Positions 1 through 10,370 of a stretch of 26,603 bases of DNA are shown here, piece after piece (within the stretch, counting starts at the first letter, position 1; every line of letters begins with the position of its first letter). The position numbers and the translations under genes are program-made. Where the stretch lies: NCBI RefSeq assembly GCF_000003605.2, contig NW_003151755.1, positions 248,500 to 275,102 on the forward strand, in the 5' to 3' direction. This DNA comes from Saccoglossus kowalevskii (lineage: Eukaryota; Hemichordata; Enteropneusta; Harrimaniidae). The notes under the pieces are model-generated. The model ran no database searches, was not told the origin of the DNA, and saw only the letters and a list, made by a program, of their open reading frames with translations.

Positions 1-119
1 TGTTGGTACCCTCTAGTGGCGTGTTGGCACCCTCTAGTGGCGTGTTGGCACCCTCTAGTAGTGTGTTGGCACCCTCTAGTGGCGTGTTGGCACCCTCTAG
101 TGGTGTGTTGGCACCCTCT
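1..119. repeat. 21-bp tandem array with CTCF-like core
   Basis: Five full units and one partial unit of a 21-bp repeat (unit TGTTGGCACCCTCTAGTGGCG) differ from each other at one to three positions. The array begins at the window edge, so it probably continues to the left. On the minus strand each unit reads CCACTAGAGGGTGCCAACA, close to the CCACNAGRGGGC core bound by CTCF in bilaterians. The repeat itself is seen directly; a role in CTCF binding is inference. Confidence 0.9.
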
Positions 120-1513
120 TGAAATGAAGATAAAAAAGATATTTTACCTTATTTTAGTTTTCTCATTTTCTAGTATCAGTGATTAATTTAGCGCATAACA
201 TATATTTTAAATGACTTCTTCCTGTTAGCTTTCACTACGTGTATATTTTCTGTGTTGGCTGGTTCCTGCCTCAAGTGTCATGGCGTACCAAACCACAAGA
301 GGCAACAAGTAACGGTTACGGCATTCTAATTGGTTCGTCACTTTCTCGTTGCTTGTTCTATTTCCCTTGGTTACATTCACTTTTTTGTACCTGACGTCAG
401 TGCTTACGCTCGTGGTCCTAGAGCAGGGGTTTCTTTTCACTCTCGAAAGTTGGGCGAATATAAAACTGTTTCTCTTGTTATAAATTTGCACAGAAACGGC
501 GAGAAATGCCTGAAACATCTCAAACATGCAAGTCTAAGCAGACAGAATGTATGGGCATGGTGTAATGAAGACTTGTTTACAGAAAACGAATATTAGAATG
601 TTTTCAAATTACGTCACTTAGTCACGTGACTTTGGGCTGGAATCCCAGCCCAGTGGAACAATATGGCGATTACTAGTTACCTGCGTCCTACTTGCCATTC
701 GCAAAGGACGCTGGGAACCAGCAAAATTCTCTTTGCAGCTTAACCATGTGATTCTTTCTCAGATGCGTTCATTACATACATTTTGTATATAATTTTTTTT
801 ATTGCTCCATAACTGATAACTCTCTCTGTTATAGACTACTGACATATTACAAGTACATAATCACAGTATTATAAACAAAATTCAAGAAATCACTGACTAT
901 ACCCTATAATAAATCTATAATCTTAACTTAACATGCATGGCTAGCTGGTCATCAAAGCGTGGCATTTATTTATTAATGGGTTGTTATCTCAGCGGGTTAA
1001 GCAAGGCAAATCACTTCCATTCGTCTTGCCTAGGAACGTGGTCGTTTTCATTAAATTTTGTTCAGGGTTGTACATTTTCTAAGATGCTACGATTTGTGAA
1101 ATGTGTAGCGACGAAATATTATCCTTGCTCTGCTTGCCGACCAGAATATATATCTTTAGAGCATTGTGATACATCAAACGGGGAAAATATATTGAATATA
1201 AAGATTTGGTTTTCTGTATGCTTGTAACACTGTGGGTGTATTGTGTGTTGATTGGTTTTGTATGTGCATGTAGCTTTGACAGTTTTACACAGAGGATTAT
1301 CTTTTGTGGTTAATCCGGGATGGCTTAAGTCTGTGTACACCTGAGATCTACTATGTACGACTTCGCAATTGAAAAGAACTTTTATGCAGGCTGTGCATTC
1401 TATCATATCTGGATTTTGAAAAATTCTAAACAGGAACCTTTATAAAATGATATTGCTTACTTACGTTTTTCAGCAATTTTCCAATTTTTTTTTTGTCAAT
1501 GTTATTCTGAGAC
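120..1513. other. Intergenic, no gene recognised
   Basis: Only short open frames occur here, they overlap on both strands and none resembles a known family. Candidate transcription-factor sites near 392-668 are listed separately. No RNA gene or further repeat was recognised. Confidence 0.5.
392..668. promoter_or_regulatory. Possible regulatory cluster (CRE, E-box)
   Basis: A full palindromic CRE (TGACGTCA, 392-399), a CRE-like TTACGTCA (609-616), a palindromic E-box GTCACGTGAC (621-630) and a YY1-like ATATGGCG (661-668) fall within 280 bp of otherwise AT-rich sequence. Such sites are usual in animal promoters, but no gene or splice pattern nearby can be tied to them. Confidence 0.2.
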
Positions 1514-1515
1514 TA

Positions 1516-1709
1516 CTGTGGAATACTTTATTTTCGCTGGAATTTATTTTCGCTGAAAAGGCTTTTTGGCCGTTTTGCTTTTATTTTCACTGATTTTTGA
1601 TGAGATTAATGTAAAATATAGGAAAAAATGTATATTCGCTGGATTTTATTTTCACGGAATCATCCCTTCAGCGAAAATAATTTCCAAGCGAAAATAAAGT
1701 ATTCTACAG
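1516..1709 (+). mobile_element. Palindromic MITE, family A, copy 1
   Basis: This 194-bp element starts CTGTGGAATACTTTATTTTCGC and ends with nearly the reverse complement, GCGAAAATAAAGTATTCTACAG. It is flanked by TA on each side (1514-1515, 1710-1711). The arms carry repeated TTTTCGCTG words and could fold into one long hairpin. It has no coding capacity. TA borders suggest mobilisation by a Tc1/mariner-like transposase, which is inference. Confidence 0.88.
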
Positions 1710-1711
1710 TA

Positions 1712-2248
1712 TATGACATGTGGAGTAAAAAAAAACAATTTTGAAACATTGTAATTTGTGTATGTATTTTGAAATATTAATGCATGCATGTAGTACAGAC
1801 AATTCACAAGAAGTTTGTTTACTTGGCACCACAAATCTCATTTTTGAACTTTATCAAGAAATAAATTAAAACGCAACTCCTCCATTAGTATTTAAAATCA
1901 TTTGTTAAATACATGTACAGTATAAGGACAGTGACTGAATAATTTTCTTCAATGGAATTACAAGCAATATTTATTTGTTAAAAAACAATGCAACATATTC
2001 ATTGTTTTGACTACAAAATATTTCAGTACTGTAGATCTCAAATTTCAAACAAGTGTAAATGAATTGTAGTATCTGTCCCTTGTATTGCAAATGCTATACA
2101 CCCCTCTGTTGGAATGGTTTGGTCTGCCTATTTAATATGTGGATATCAGTGCTGCACTTTGCATGCAATCATAGACAATTACAGCCCTCATGTCCAATAT
2201 GAGGGCATTATAATATCATTACGGTATTCATTGTGCCAGTCATAGTCA
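1712..2248. other. Intergenic, nothing recognised
   Basis: AT-rich sequence with frequent stops in all frames and no repeat or gene recognised. Confidence 0.5.
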
Positions 2249-2650
2249 GTGAAGGAACCCTTATCTGTGCTGCCGCTTCAAGTACTTCTGGGAATGTAAT
2301 ATTATCTTTCAATATTGTAAGTACGTGGAATAAGTTTTATTTTATATTTTTCGTGTATGTTTCTAAATGTGAGTGAAGGAACCCTTATCTGTTTTGTCGC
2401 TTCAAGTTAGTTATTACGGGGAATGTAATATTATCTTTCAATATTGTAAGTACATGGATAAGTTTTATTTTAAAATAGTTTAATGTAAAATTGTCCGTGT
2501 ATGTTCTTACATGTGAGTGAAGGAACCCTTATCTGTTCTGTCGCTCCAGTATTACAGGTAATGTAATATTATCTTGCAATCCGGTAGTACATGTACATGT
2601 AATAATTTTTATTTTAAAATGTTTTTTCCCCTATATGTTCCTAAATGTGA
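2249..2650. repeat. Three-unit tandem repeat (124-144 bp)
   Basis: Three diverged units begin with GTGAAGGAACCCTTATCTGT at 2249, 2373 and 2517. Each continues with a GTAATATTATCTTTCAATATTGTAAGTAC-like stretch (shortened in the third) and ends in a TGTATGTTCCTAAATGTGA-like stretch. Unit lengths of about 124, 144 and 134 bp reflect small indels. No coding frame runs through the units. Confidence 0.85.
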
Positions 2651-3311
2651 ATATTTGTCTTTTGGGGTTGGAACAGAATTTCATTAATGAACATTTTTCA
2701 TACACTGGACTTCAATACTAACAGAAATGATAACAACATGGGAAGTAAACACTAATCTCTAATTTGTTTTCTGTAATTTTTCTGTTGATTTTAGCATCAA
2801 CAAAAATACATATTTACTTTATCCAAAACTTGTAAATCCAGCTTTTGTCAGCGTCTTCAATTCAGGATCATGATTGCGATTGCCACGTATACCCGTGGTA
2901 ACATGTATCTTCGTTGTGTACAGTAGCTGTGTTCACTTTGAGATAAAAGCTGATAAAAAATAAATTAAGTCCCAGAAGATGAAATTAAGGTGAAGATTTC
3001 ATTCTTGCAAGCCCAGCGTGTGAAGGCAGGCTTTTATGTTGGAGTAAATTGATGATACAGAATTCTGGAATACTTTGAGTAAATTGGGTTGATGTGTAGT
3101 TCAGTGTCAAGGCTAAAATTTTAGAATTTTTTTGTCAAGCTGTGAGATACAAATAAGGAATTTTGTAACTGAAGAGACAAAATTTGAAGATGAAATTGTG
3201 ATAGATAACTTGCATACGCTTGATCGTGGTGACAAGACTGTTTTTATTTCGCTGTAGAATTCTTTTTCTGATGACATTTTGATTTGTTGTGTGTGATATT
3301 TTTTGCACATT
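2651..3311. other. Intergenic, nothing recognised
   Basis: No gene found. Two short minus-strand frames between 3113 and 3329 are AT-rich, overlap one another and look like chance. Confidence 0.45.
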
Positions 3312-3672
3312 TTTGTTGCTAAGTTTCAACTGAAAAAAATTGTGAATTTAAAACGGGAGACATGTACTGTAAAATACTTCATCTTTGCTTCAAATTAATT
3401 TTCGCTGAAGGAATGATTCAGTGAGAATAAAATATACCTATTTTCCTATATTTTACATTTAACTTGTCAAAAATCAGTGAAAATAAATTCCATACAAAAC
3501 GCGCCCATAAAGTCTTTTCAGCGAATATTAATTCCAGCTAAAATAAAGTATATCACAGTATGACCAAATTTCTAAATTGTCAGATTTGCACCAAATGTAT
3601 TTTACATGTGATGTCTACATCTCATGGGACCCACATAAAAAACAATTGGGTGTTGAATGTGGCATTTTAATG
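3312..3672. repeat. Dispersed repeat, copy carrying a MITE
   Basis: Apart from the family-A MITE at 3367-3558, this stretch matches 5374-5540 in the same order. Shared blocks include AATTGTGAATTTAAAAC, ACCAAATTTCTAAATT, CAGATTTGCA, CATGGGACCC and GTGTTGAAT-TG-CATTTTAAT-like text. It is a non-coding dispersed repeat, and its true ends cannot be fixed from two copies. Confidence 0.75.
3367..3558 (-). mobile_element. Palindromic MITE, family A, copy 2
   Basis: This 192-bp member is inverted relative to copy 1, as judged by the asymmetric centre. It starts CTGTAAAATACTTCATC and ends AAAGTATATCACAG, with TA on both sides. It is the most diverged of the left-hand copies. Sequence 5374-5540 supplies a related locus without the insertion. 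Confidence 0.85.
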
Positions 3673-3821
3673 GTAGCATTCTTTTGCTGAAATGATTTTA
3701 AATTATTGCATGTAATATTTATCGCACATTAAACCTGAGAGAACCTTACATGCAAATGAACAAGTTTCTATTGTGTACTGATTCTCCAATGGCTAATCTT
3801 TTCAACTTTACGCTGGTAGTA

Positions 3822-4020
3822 CTGTAGAATACTTTATTTTCGCTTGGAATTTATTTTCGCTGAAGGGATGATTCCGTGAAAATAAAATCCAGCGAATATA
3901 CTATTTTTCCTATATTTTACATTAAACTCATCAAAAATCAGTGAAAATAAATTCCATACAAAATGCCCAAAAAGCCTTTTCAGCGAAAATTTATTCCAGC
4001 GAAAATAAAGTATTCCACAG
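3822..4020 (-). mobile_element. Palindromic MITE, family A, copy 3
   Basis: A 199-bp copy in the same orientation as copy 2. The ends CTGTAGAATACTTTATTTTCGC and GCGAAAATAAAGTATTCCACAG pair almost perfectly, and TA flanks lie at 3820-3821 and 4021-4022. It lies about 260 bp from copy 2. Confidence 0.9.
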
Positions 4021-4022
4021 TA

Positions 4023-5373
4023 CTTCCTTTTCTACTGTTCATTGGGAGATGCATTCTCTGTTGTAAAAGGTGACAACAGCCTATTGTATTTCACTAGACA
4101 ACCATATACATGTACATGTAGGGTTGTTGGGTGAGGGTTCATTCCGGCAACAGTTGTAAAAATATACAGTAGTAAAAAAATTATGCAGGCAGTGTGAATA
4201 ATAGACATATATGCTGGTGGCACACTGAAGACTCATTCAGTGTGTTTGCTATCTGACTACAGTAGATACCAGTATCAGCTTCATGTTGGAAGTGTGCTTT
4301 GAAAAGACTCCTTATACTGGTCTCTGGTTGATACCCCCTAAGTTAGAGAGTTTTCCTTTGATTTAGTCAAGTTTGCAGTATTGAGTATTTTATTTTGGCA
4401 TTCTTTATCTCAAATGCTAATATATCTAAAAACAGAACTGAAACATAAAATATCAAACAAATTTTGAACCAATAAATGATGCAGTCTTATATCATGTGAT
4501 ACCTTAACTGACAAATATATGCGACTTTATGTTCAATTTACCATAGAAACGCACCAGATTTCATTAAGAGCGAATACAGGTTAATAGTGGGAATTCTGCC
4601 AAGTTATGACGATGAGGCTTCGGCCGAATAAATGAATTAATAATAATAATAATGAATAAATGAACTCACCCCACCCTACCTAGTTTTTTTATGCAAATGA
4701 GCTCAAAATTGTATATTTCCACGTAAATTAATTAACTGCTGTCATTTCCTAAAGTTTGGATTTCATTTACATCCTCTATGTAGTGAATAGTTAACACTTA
4801 GTTTCCAGAATATATCTCCCTAATACAACTAACTTATTAAAAAGACATTTTTCACTTTCCTAGTTAAATTGTGACTATACAAGTTCTAGCAATAACCTCG
4901 GGGAAAAAAAATAAAGAAAACAAATTAATATAAAAATTTAGCCTGCCAAATCAGAATTATAGCCTGTTATCGTACTGGAAACACAACATTTATTTGTTGA
5001 GCCTAATGGATAATTTTGTCATACTTAGCTAGTATGAAGGGAAATTTTTCCTGATTTATTCTCTTCTCAAAAAAACTGTTCGCAATACTTCAAGTTGTGG
5101 GAAAAATAATAATTTAAAAGTCCATTGATTTAGATATATCATATCATATTTTCTCAATAATTTCATAGTCACAGTAAACCATCTTAATACCAGTACATCC
5201 TGTATATACAATGTACCAGTAAACTTAGTAGTATGCTAGTTGCTGGTAAGTTCTCCAGATGACATTATTCGGGTCGGGTCGGGTCAGGTCAGGTCATTCT
5301 ATGAATGTATCTACCTAGAGAACACTTCTTTGGTTCAATACATGTTAATTATTCATTACCATTGATTTTGCAT
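4023..5373. other. Intergenic, no gene recognised
   Basis: AT-rich sequence without a gene. A short GGGTC/AGGTC pentamer run of five units lies at 5271-5295, and a small AAT-rich run near 4640. The pentamer run contains overlapping AGGTCA words like nuclear-receptor half sites, but a simple repeat explains it. Confidence 0.5.
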
Positions 5374-5540
5374 TTTCGCTGCTATGTTTGTTTTTTTTTA
5401 CTGGAAAAATTGTGAATTTAAAACTGTATACAACCAAATTTCTAAATTATCAGATTTGCATTTTACATGCATTGTGTATGTTGCATGGGACCCCTGTCAA
5501 AAACAATGTGGGTGTTGAATATGACATTTTAATTGATATT
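5374..5540. repeat. Dispersed repeat, copy without the MITE
   Basis: This is the second copy of the repeat at 3312-3672. Where that copy has the family-A MITE flanked by TA, this one reads AAACTGTATACAACCAAATTTC uninterrupted, so it represents the empty site. The repeat has no coding signature. Confidence 0.75.
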
Positions 5541-6384
5541 AAAAATAAATCCTTTGGAGATGCATGTAATTCACTTCACTGAAATCAATGCTTTAAAAAT
5601 AGATTTTAGTAACCATGGCAACCTAGAAGATGAAATTGAGTTCCCAGAAAATAAATTGCCTACAAGATGATAGTTTGCGGCAGGATTTCACGTGACATTT
5701 CTGCAGTGAAAATAATTGGCTTAGTTATATTCTATGTGGGCCTAATCAGTAAGCAATGTACGAACATTCTGTCACAACAAATACGGTATCGTTATCATTG
5801 GCTTGTTAATAGTATCATACACTATGGTGCTCAGAATAGATCTATTCTTAACTTCATGCATATGCATAAAAATATAATTAGCATGAAAATGACAGCATTT
5901 ATCAAAGGTTTTTGTGAGTGGGCCAGTCACCAACGTTTACTGCCAGCCACCTTCATACATGCATATAAATGTATGCAAATAGGACTAGACAGCACTAGGA
6001 GGAGATAAAACCTGTATCAGGTTTCATCAACCCTTAGTTCTTTTGATCATGTATGACCAAAAATTTACCTTCAAATCTAACCATTGGTCTTATCCGTCGT
6101 ATGGGGAACACGTGTACACGTGTATATGTTGAAAGAACTAGCTAATTTCCATTTTATTTCAAACATCCAAAATCCCAAAGCACAAATGTGTAATAAAGGA
6201 TTGAGGTGAATTAAAAGCAGTAACAGCTGCTGGCATGCCAATCTTATAACACAAAAAGCATGATAAGCCAGGAAATGTATGTTGAACAGTATAAAACTCT
6301 TAATACAATAACAGCAAATTGTAAAAACAAAATTCTGGAAAAGTTGAAAAGTTACATTGAGTAGAATAGGCATAAACTACAAGG
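5541..6384. other. Non-coding, flank of the retroelement
   Basis: No host gene seen. Frames at 5667-6008 (+) and 6077-6373 (-) have no recognisable family; the latter lies directly downstream of the recombinase stop and may be the 3' untranslated part of the retroelement. A 16-bp palindrome ACACGTGTACACGTGT sits at 6108-6123. No split direct repeats or inverted terminal repeats could be matched between here and the region upstream of gag. Confidence 0.4.
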
Positions 6385-7735
6385 TCATTGTTTATGCATA
6401 GCAACCATTCGCCTTGCTAGTGTCGAAAGATATTTCTGTGGTGCCCTTATGTATCGCTTGTAGCAGTCGCTGGACCACCGTCCCATAAGCTTAATTTCCC
6501 AATCTGTAATACCTGAAGCGGCTGCAGTAGTAGCCCCTCCACTACGGAAACTATGCCCACTGTAATTGTTTGGGTCATGTCCAATGTCCTTAAGTTTGGA
6601 CTTCAAATGAGTAATGAAAAACCCGCGTGTGATTGGTTCTGACTGAGACAAAGTAAACAGTGGTGAAGTAGGATATGCCCCTTCACTAATACGTAGCTCA
6701 TGAAAGTAAGAAAGTACATGAACTGCATAAATAGGATGTGTGGAACAACCTAATACTACATCTATACCTTTCTGAAACTGATCAGTCTTGGACTGTTTGA
6801 GATGAATGATAACTGTGCCGCAGGAATCTGGCTGAGTGTGAAAAGTCACATCTTGGATAGAAATGTGCACAGAAGGGTTAAAATGGGTGGCATTGACTAC
6901 CAGTTCCCCCAAACGAAATAGACCAAAAAAAGCTGTGACCATGATTGCCAAGACGGCAATATCAGTTCGATTGTTACAATTATGAGTTTTAAATAATAAT
7001 TCTAAAATGTCAAATGTAATGGCTAGTTTCTCTCTTGAGATGCCTTTAACTCTGATAGGTGGGCGTGACTACAACACGACAAATATCCCAAATTTACTTG
7101 GATATGAGTAATCATTTTAGCAAAAAATCAATAACTACCCATTTCAGTGGGACACAGATCTAAAATGGGAAACGTGAGGGTGGGCATTGCACAGGCACTT
7201 TAACTCTGTGAATAGCTCTTAAGGCTAATTGAATACGTGGTCTGTCTAACAGTGGGTCACCTGTGCCACATGTGATGTGCCATGAACGAACTGAGTTGAG
7301 ATAAGTGACGATGGTGCTATGTGCCAAATTCTTAGACTCGTGCAAAAAAGTTGTAAACATGAGCAATGTCTCTTCTGAAGCTGGTAAAGTTTTCTCACTA
7401 ATCAGTTCACAAAAATTGAAGTAAGCTTGTTGGCCTGAACTGTAGGTGTTTTTTGTGTTACTGTGGAATACTTTATTTTCGCTGGAATTAATTTTCACTG
7501 AAAAGGCTTTTCGGGCGTTTTGCTTGGAATTTATTTTCACTGATTTTTCATGAGTTTAATGTGAAATATAGGAAAAAAAGTATATTCGCTGGATTTTATT
7601 TTCACGGAATCATCCCTTCAGAAAAATAGCGAAAATAAATTCCAAGCGAAAATAAAGTATTCTACAGTATACGAGTATGCTGTGCCTATCAGGTGACGGG
7701 CACGGATCCACCAGTGGCCAGAGTTACCTGTCAGG
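6385..7735 (-). pseudogene. Tyrosine recombinase, broken by MITE
   Basis: The C-terminal catalytic part is open at 6385-6951, and the same frame extends up to about 7053 when an ATG is not demanded. Counting from 6951, the active-site pattern is R13 (FRLGEL), K52/K55 (LKQSKTD), H133-x-x-R136 (HSFRSG), W159 (GRW) and the likely nucleophile Y167 (KRYIR). The N-terminal SAM-like core-binding part is in another frame at 7160-7461 (NTYSSGQQAYFNF, LAHSTIVTYLNSVRSWH). The two are separated by a disrupted stretch at about 7054-7165. A family-A MITE interrupts the region just before NTYSSG, and traces of the upstream part (GHWWIRARHLIG) lie at about 7690-7725. It would have integrated circular cDNA; now inactive. 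Confidence 0.87.
7461..7667 (+). mobile_element. Palindromic MITE, family A, copy 4, nested
   Basis: A 207-bp copy in the orientation of copy 1, with TA borders at 7459-7460 and 7668-7669. It lies within the recombinase coding region of the minus-strand retroelement, so it arrived later. The first ~26 codons of the open frame ending at 7160 are MITE sequence, not recombinase. Confidence 0.92.
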
Positions 7736-7760
7736 AAAATAAAGCTAGATATTAGTTAAT

Positions 7761-8457
7761 TTACATATCGATAAAAATACGAGACAGTGCATCAGCTGCA
7801 CAATTATTTTTTCCCATCACATGGACTGCCTTTAGTTCAAAATTAAATTTTGCACATGTGAAGAAAATTCGACGTAATAGTGCGGCGCACTGTACATTGC
7901 GTGATGTTCCTTTGTTGATCATGTAAACCAGAGGTATTGTCACAGTGGAAAAGAATTCGCAGTGTTTTGAAATTGTTACCCCATGCATCAGCAGTGTGTG
8001 CTATGGCATAAAGTTCTCGCCAGTTAATGGAGTATTTTTGGGGGGTGTAATTGTCTACTCCATCCCTAAATTTTCCTTGAAGTGTTTTTGTGCCAAGCAC
8101 TGCTCCATATACAATATCTGACGCATCTGTGTATAGTTCAAGGTCAATGCTTGATGTCCAGTGTAAATCATAAAACATGCTGACCCCATTCCACGTTGGT
8201 AGGTATGATTTCCACCACTGTACGTCTAGGTAAAAACTTTGTGTGAGTTTTGTTTTATGATGAAGATTTTTCAATTTACTAGCTGTATCGATCATTCGTC
8301 TTAGGAATGTACGTCCCGCATGGCAAACCTTTGTGACAAAACTGAGTTTCCCAATTAGAGAGAGAATTTGACGTTTAGTTGCGTGTCTGCGTGCATGCCA
8401 TTGGTCAAGTTCTGTTATTATTTCTTGTAGTCTGTCACCCGATATGCGTGCTTCCAT
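7761..8457 (-). pseudogene. RT thumb/RNase H region, frameshifted
   Basis: The open frame 7843-8457 starts at a region that continues the RT (MEARISGDRLQEII) and contains QILSLIGKLSFVTKVCHAGR, a connection segment shared by DIRS-like RTs. RNase H hallmarks follow: LYTDASD with the first catalytic Asp, NWRELYAI with the Glu, and HCDN with a further Asp. A frameshift near 7935 moves the end into the frame of 7761-7988, which has INKGTS, LRRIFFTCAKFNFEL, VMGKNNCAADALSR and a stop. The ADALSR ending is usual just before the recombinase in Ngaro-like elements. Confidence 0.82.
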
Positions 8458-8459
8458 TG

Positions 8460-9180
8460 CTTCTGTGTCTAAAATTAATGCAGGTGGTTGGAGTGCATAC
8501 TTTGTTTGGGTTTATTGGAAACCCAAGCTCTGAACAACAGTCAAGCATGCCCTTAAGATTTTCATCACACTGCGTACTGTGTGCCTTACCGACAGTAATG
8601 TAGTCGTCCAGAAAAATGCAAATGTTTTGAACAGGGATGGACTACTACGCAAGCCAAATGGCAATACTTTGCTGTAAAAGTAATATGTCTTTGACTGTCC
8701 TGATCTATCAATGTCAAGATCCCAAGAACACCCGAGAAGCTCCCAGTCTGCTGGTCGGACTGGGATTTGATAAAAGGCATCTTCAAGGTCTACCTTTGCA
8801 AGCAGGGACCCCTTGCCAGATCGAAGAATGTGTTCTATTACAGTTTCAGTTGATGTATAAGTACATGTGTATTGTTCTTTGCAAATACCATTATTTATAG
8901 ACTGCCCTGGTGGCCATGAGAGGTCATGGATGATGCGATACTTTCCACTGTTCTTTTTAGGTTGTGCTCCAAGCGGGGATGATACAAACGATGATAAGGA
9001 GTGGCTCTGGCATGGGACCAGCTTTGTAATCCTTGGTCACTTCATCCAGGAGTTTCTTGGTAATTGCTGCTTTTGCATTTAGGGCACTGTTCCAGTTTTT
9101 GGAAAGAAGGGGGGTTTGCGGCCTTTGACCTTGAGTTTTTCAGTCAGTTTTTTGTCAGGGTGGTTGTCAAGTAATTTTGT
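8460..9180 (-). pseudogene. Reverse transcriptase domain, frameshifted
   Basis: No single frame stays open, but RT motifs appear in order across frames of the minus strand. They are GKYRIIHDLSWP near 8910-8950, VDLEDAFYQIPV with the motif-A aspartate near 8750-8790, LPFGLRSSPSLF (motif B) near 8625-8665, and LDDY (the motif-C aspartate pair) at 8600-8611, followed by GFPINPNKV near 8495-8525. These are typical of DIRS/Ngaro-type RTs. At least three frame changes and stop codons near 9075 and 9178 make it inactive. It would have copied element RNA, primed in the way proposed for YR retroelements. Confidence 0.8.
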
Positions 9181-9193
9181 TCATGAGGCATAG

Positions 9194-10370
9194 TTAAGAC
9201 TGCATGCAAGGTTTGCATCTAATGATGGGTTCGCTTCCGCCACAGCGCTTACACACATGCTCTCTTTTGCAGTTTGGAGATTTGCATTCATTGACATTGT
9301 ATAGGAGACGCACCTGGCTTTTCTTCTTGGCCTCCTCTTGTGTCTCCGGTGAGGTGGGTATCTTCGCAAAAAAGGGACAATCTTTCGCTCGACCGGTCTG
9401 GTTGTTTACATCTATGGCATGTAGGAAGAGACTTGGCAGCACTTGGATCTGTAAACGTTGTTATGGAAAGCTCATGGTCTAATTTGTCATAGCTGAAATC
9501 CCTGGTTTCTGCTAGCTTGCGACAGAACTTTATGTCATAGCTATACACACTGTGCCATTGGAAATTAACATCACAATTCTGGATAGTGCGGCGATATATA
9601 AGTAGGGCTTTACAAAGTTGTGGATGTTGACTATATAAAATACTTTTATACACTCCAAAGGCAGCCAGCCACTGTGTGAAAGAATTGATCTGCACCTTCT
9701 TGCGTTTTGGCTGGAATGTTAACTCTGATCCTTTCAATACTGCCTCAATGGCATCATCATGTTCACCACAGGATGAATGGCTGGGGTATTGTAAAGTTGC
9801 TAGATCAATGTACTCACCGGCAAGGACTTTCTTTTTGGTAGCTGGAGATGTGTTGTCATAGCTAGCAGCAGCATGCAACCCCCTTGATTGATCTTGTAGG
9901 GATGAATGGAGCGGCTTGGATGACATGGATGATGGTTTACCAGCTCTCATCATTCTGTATGGCATGTATAGGCCGTCATCATTATGAATATTTGACTGTA
10001 CACCACTAACTTGTACCTCTGGTGTTTGTTTTTGAACATGCAGGCTTTGTTCTAGTAGAGCTGTGAGCTTGTCAAGTCGTGTTTCTATTTGTGATAATCT
10101 TGCCTCTGTTTCTGGCGGTTGTTTAAGAGAACGCGTTGAAATTGGGGTCATCAAAGGTTCCCGCTTATGAAGTCCGCCATGTTGTTTTGGGGTTGCAAGT
10201 TCACTCACCAAACTTCCTTGCAATATGAGATTCCCTGTGCTTGGGCTATCATCTGTCGAGCAGTCAGGACATTCATGTGGTGGCAGACCTTCCCTGGGTC
10301 GAAGATTATAAGCCATTACGGAGATATTTGTCTCAAGAAAAGTATCAAAAGTACAGCCTGAAAAACGCAT
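9194..10370 (-). pseudogene. gag-like ORF with Cys-rich zinc-binding tail
   Basis: A 360-codon open frame (9288-10370) starts at an ATG; a second in-frame Met precedes AYNLRPREG about 18 residues later. It has a short Cys pair near residue 35 (HECPDC), a predicted coiled coil around residues 88-115 (ETEARLSQIETRLDKLTALL), and a central region with aromatic residues (SFTQWLAAFGVYKSIL) of the kind found in Ngaro gag proteins. Near residue 315 it reads TCHRC, after which the reading frame is lost at about 9415. The Cys/His-rich continuation (ECKSPNCKREHVCKRCGG) lies in another frame at 9194-9442. It presumably packaged element RNA, with the Cys motifs acting as a nucleic-acid-binding knuckle. 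Assignment as gag rests on position and composition rather than on a strong motif. Confidence 0.72.

Larger units (their letters stand above)
6385..10370 (-). mobile_element. Degenerate DIRS/Ngaro-like YR retrotransposon
   Basis: Four broken domains lie in order on the minus strand: gag with a Cys-rich tail, reverse transcriptase, RNase H and tyrosine recombinase. This order, with a YR in place of a DDE integrase, defines the DIRS-like class. RNase H is followed directly by the recombinase with no room for the DAM-like methyltransferase of true DIRS elements, which points to the Ngaro branch. Multiple frameshifts and stops, a ~0.1-kb disruption near 7054-7165 and a MITE at 7461-7667 show it is dead. 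Coordinates cover the recognisable protein-coding part; the termini were not found. Confidence 0.85.

Noticed and set aside
330-596. 88-codon plus-strand frame
   Set aside because: No family features, overlaps an equally long minus-strand frame, and no splice or poly(A) context was recognised.
2249-2650. CRISPR-like array
   Set aside because: Units are long, diverged and adjacent without unique spacers, in a eukaryotic intergenic region.
5271-5295. Nuclear-receptor half-site array (AGGTCA)
   Set aside because: Better explained as a five-unit GGGTC/AGGTC simple repeat with no spacing typical of receptor dimers.
5667-6008. 113-codon plus-strand frame
   Set aside because: Low-complexity codon use and no recognisable domain; considered chance.
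6077-6373. 98-codon hydrophobic minus-strand frame next to the recombinase
   Set aside because: Leucine/isoleucine-rich because of AT-rich DNA; no conserved motif, and probably retroelement 3' untranslated sequence.
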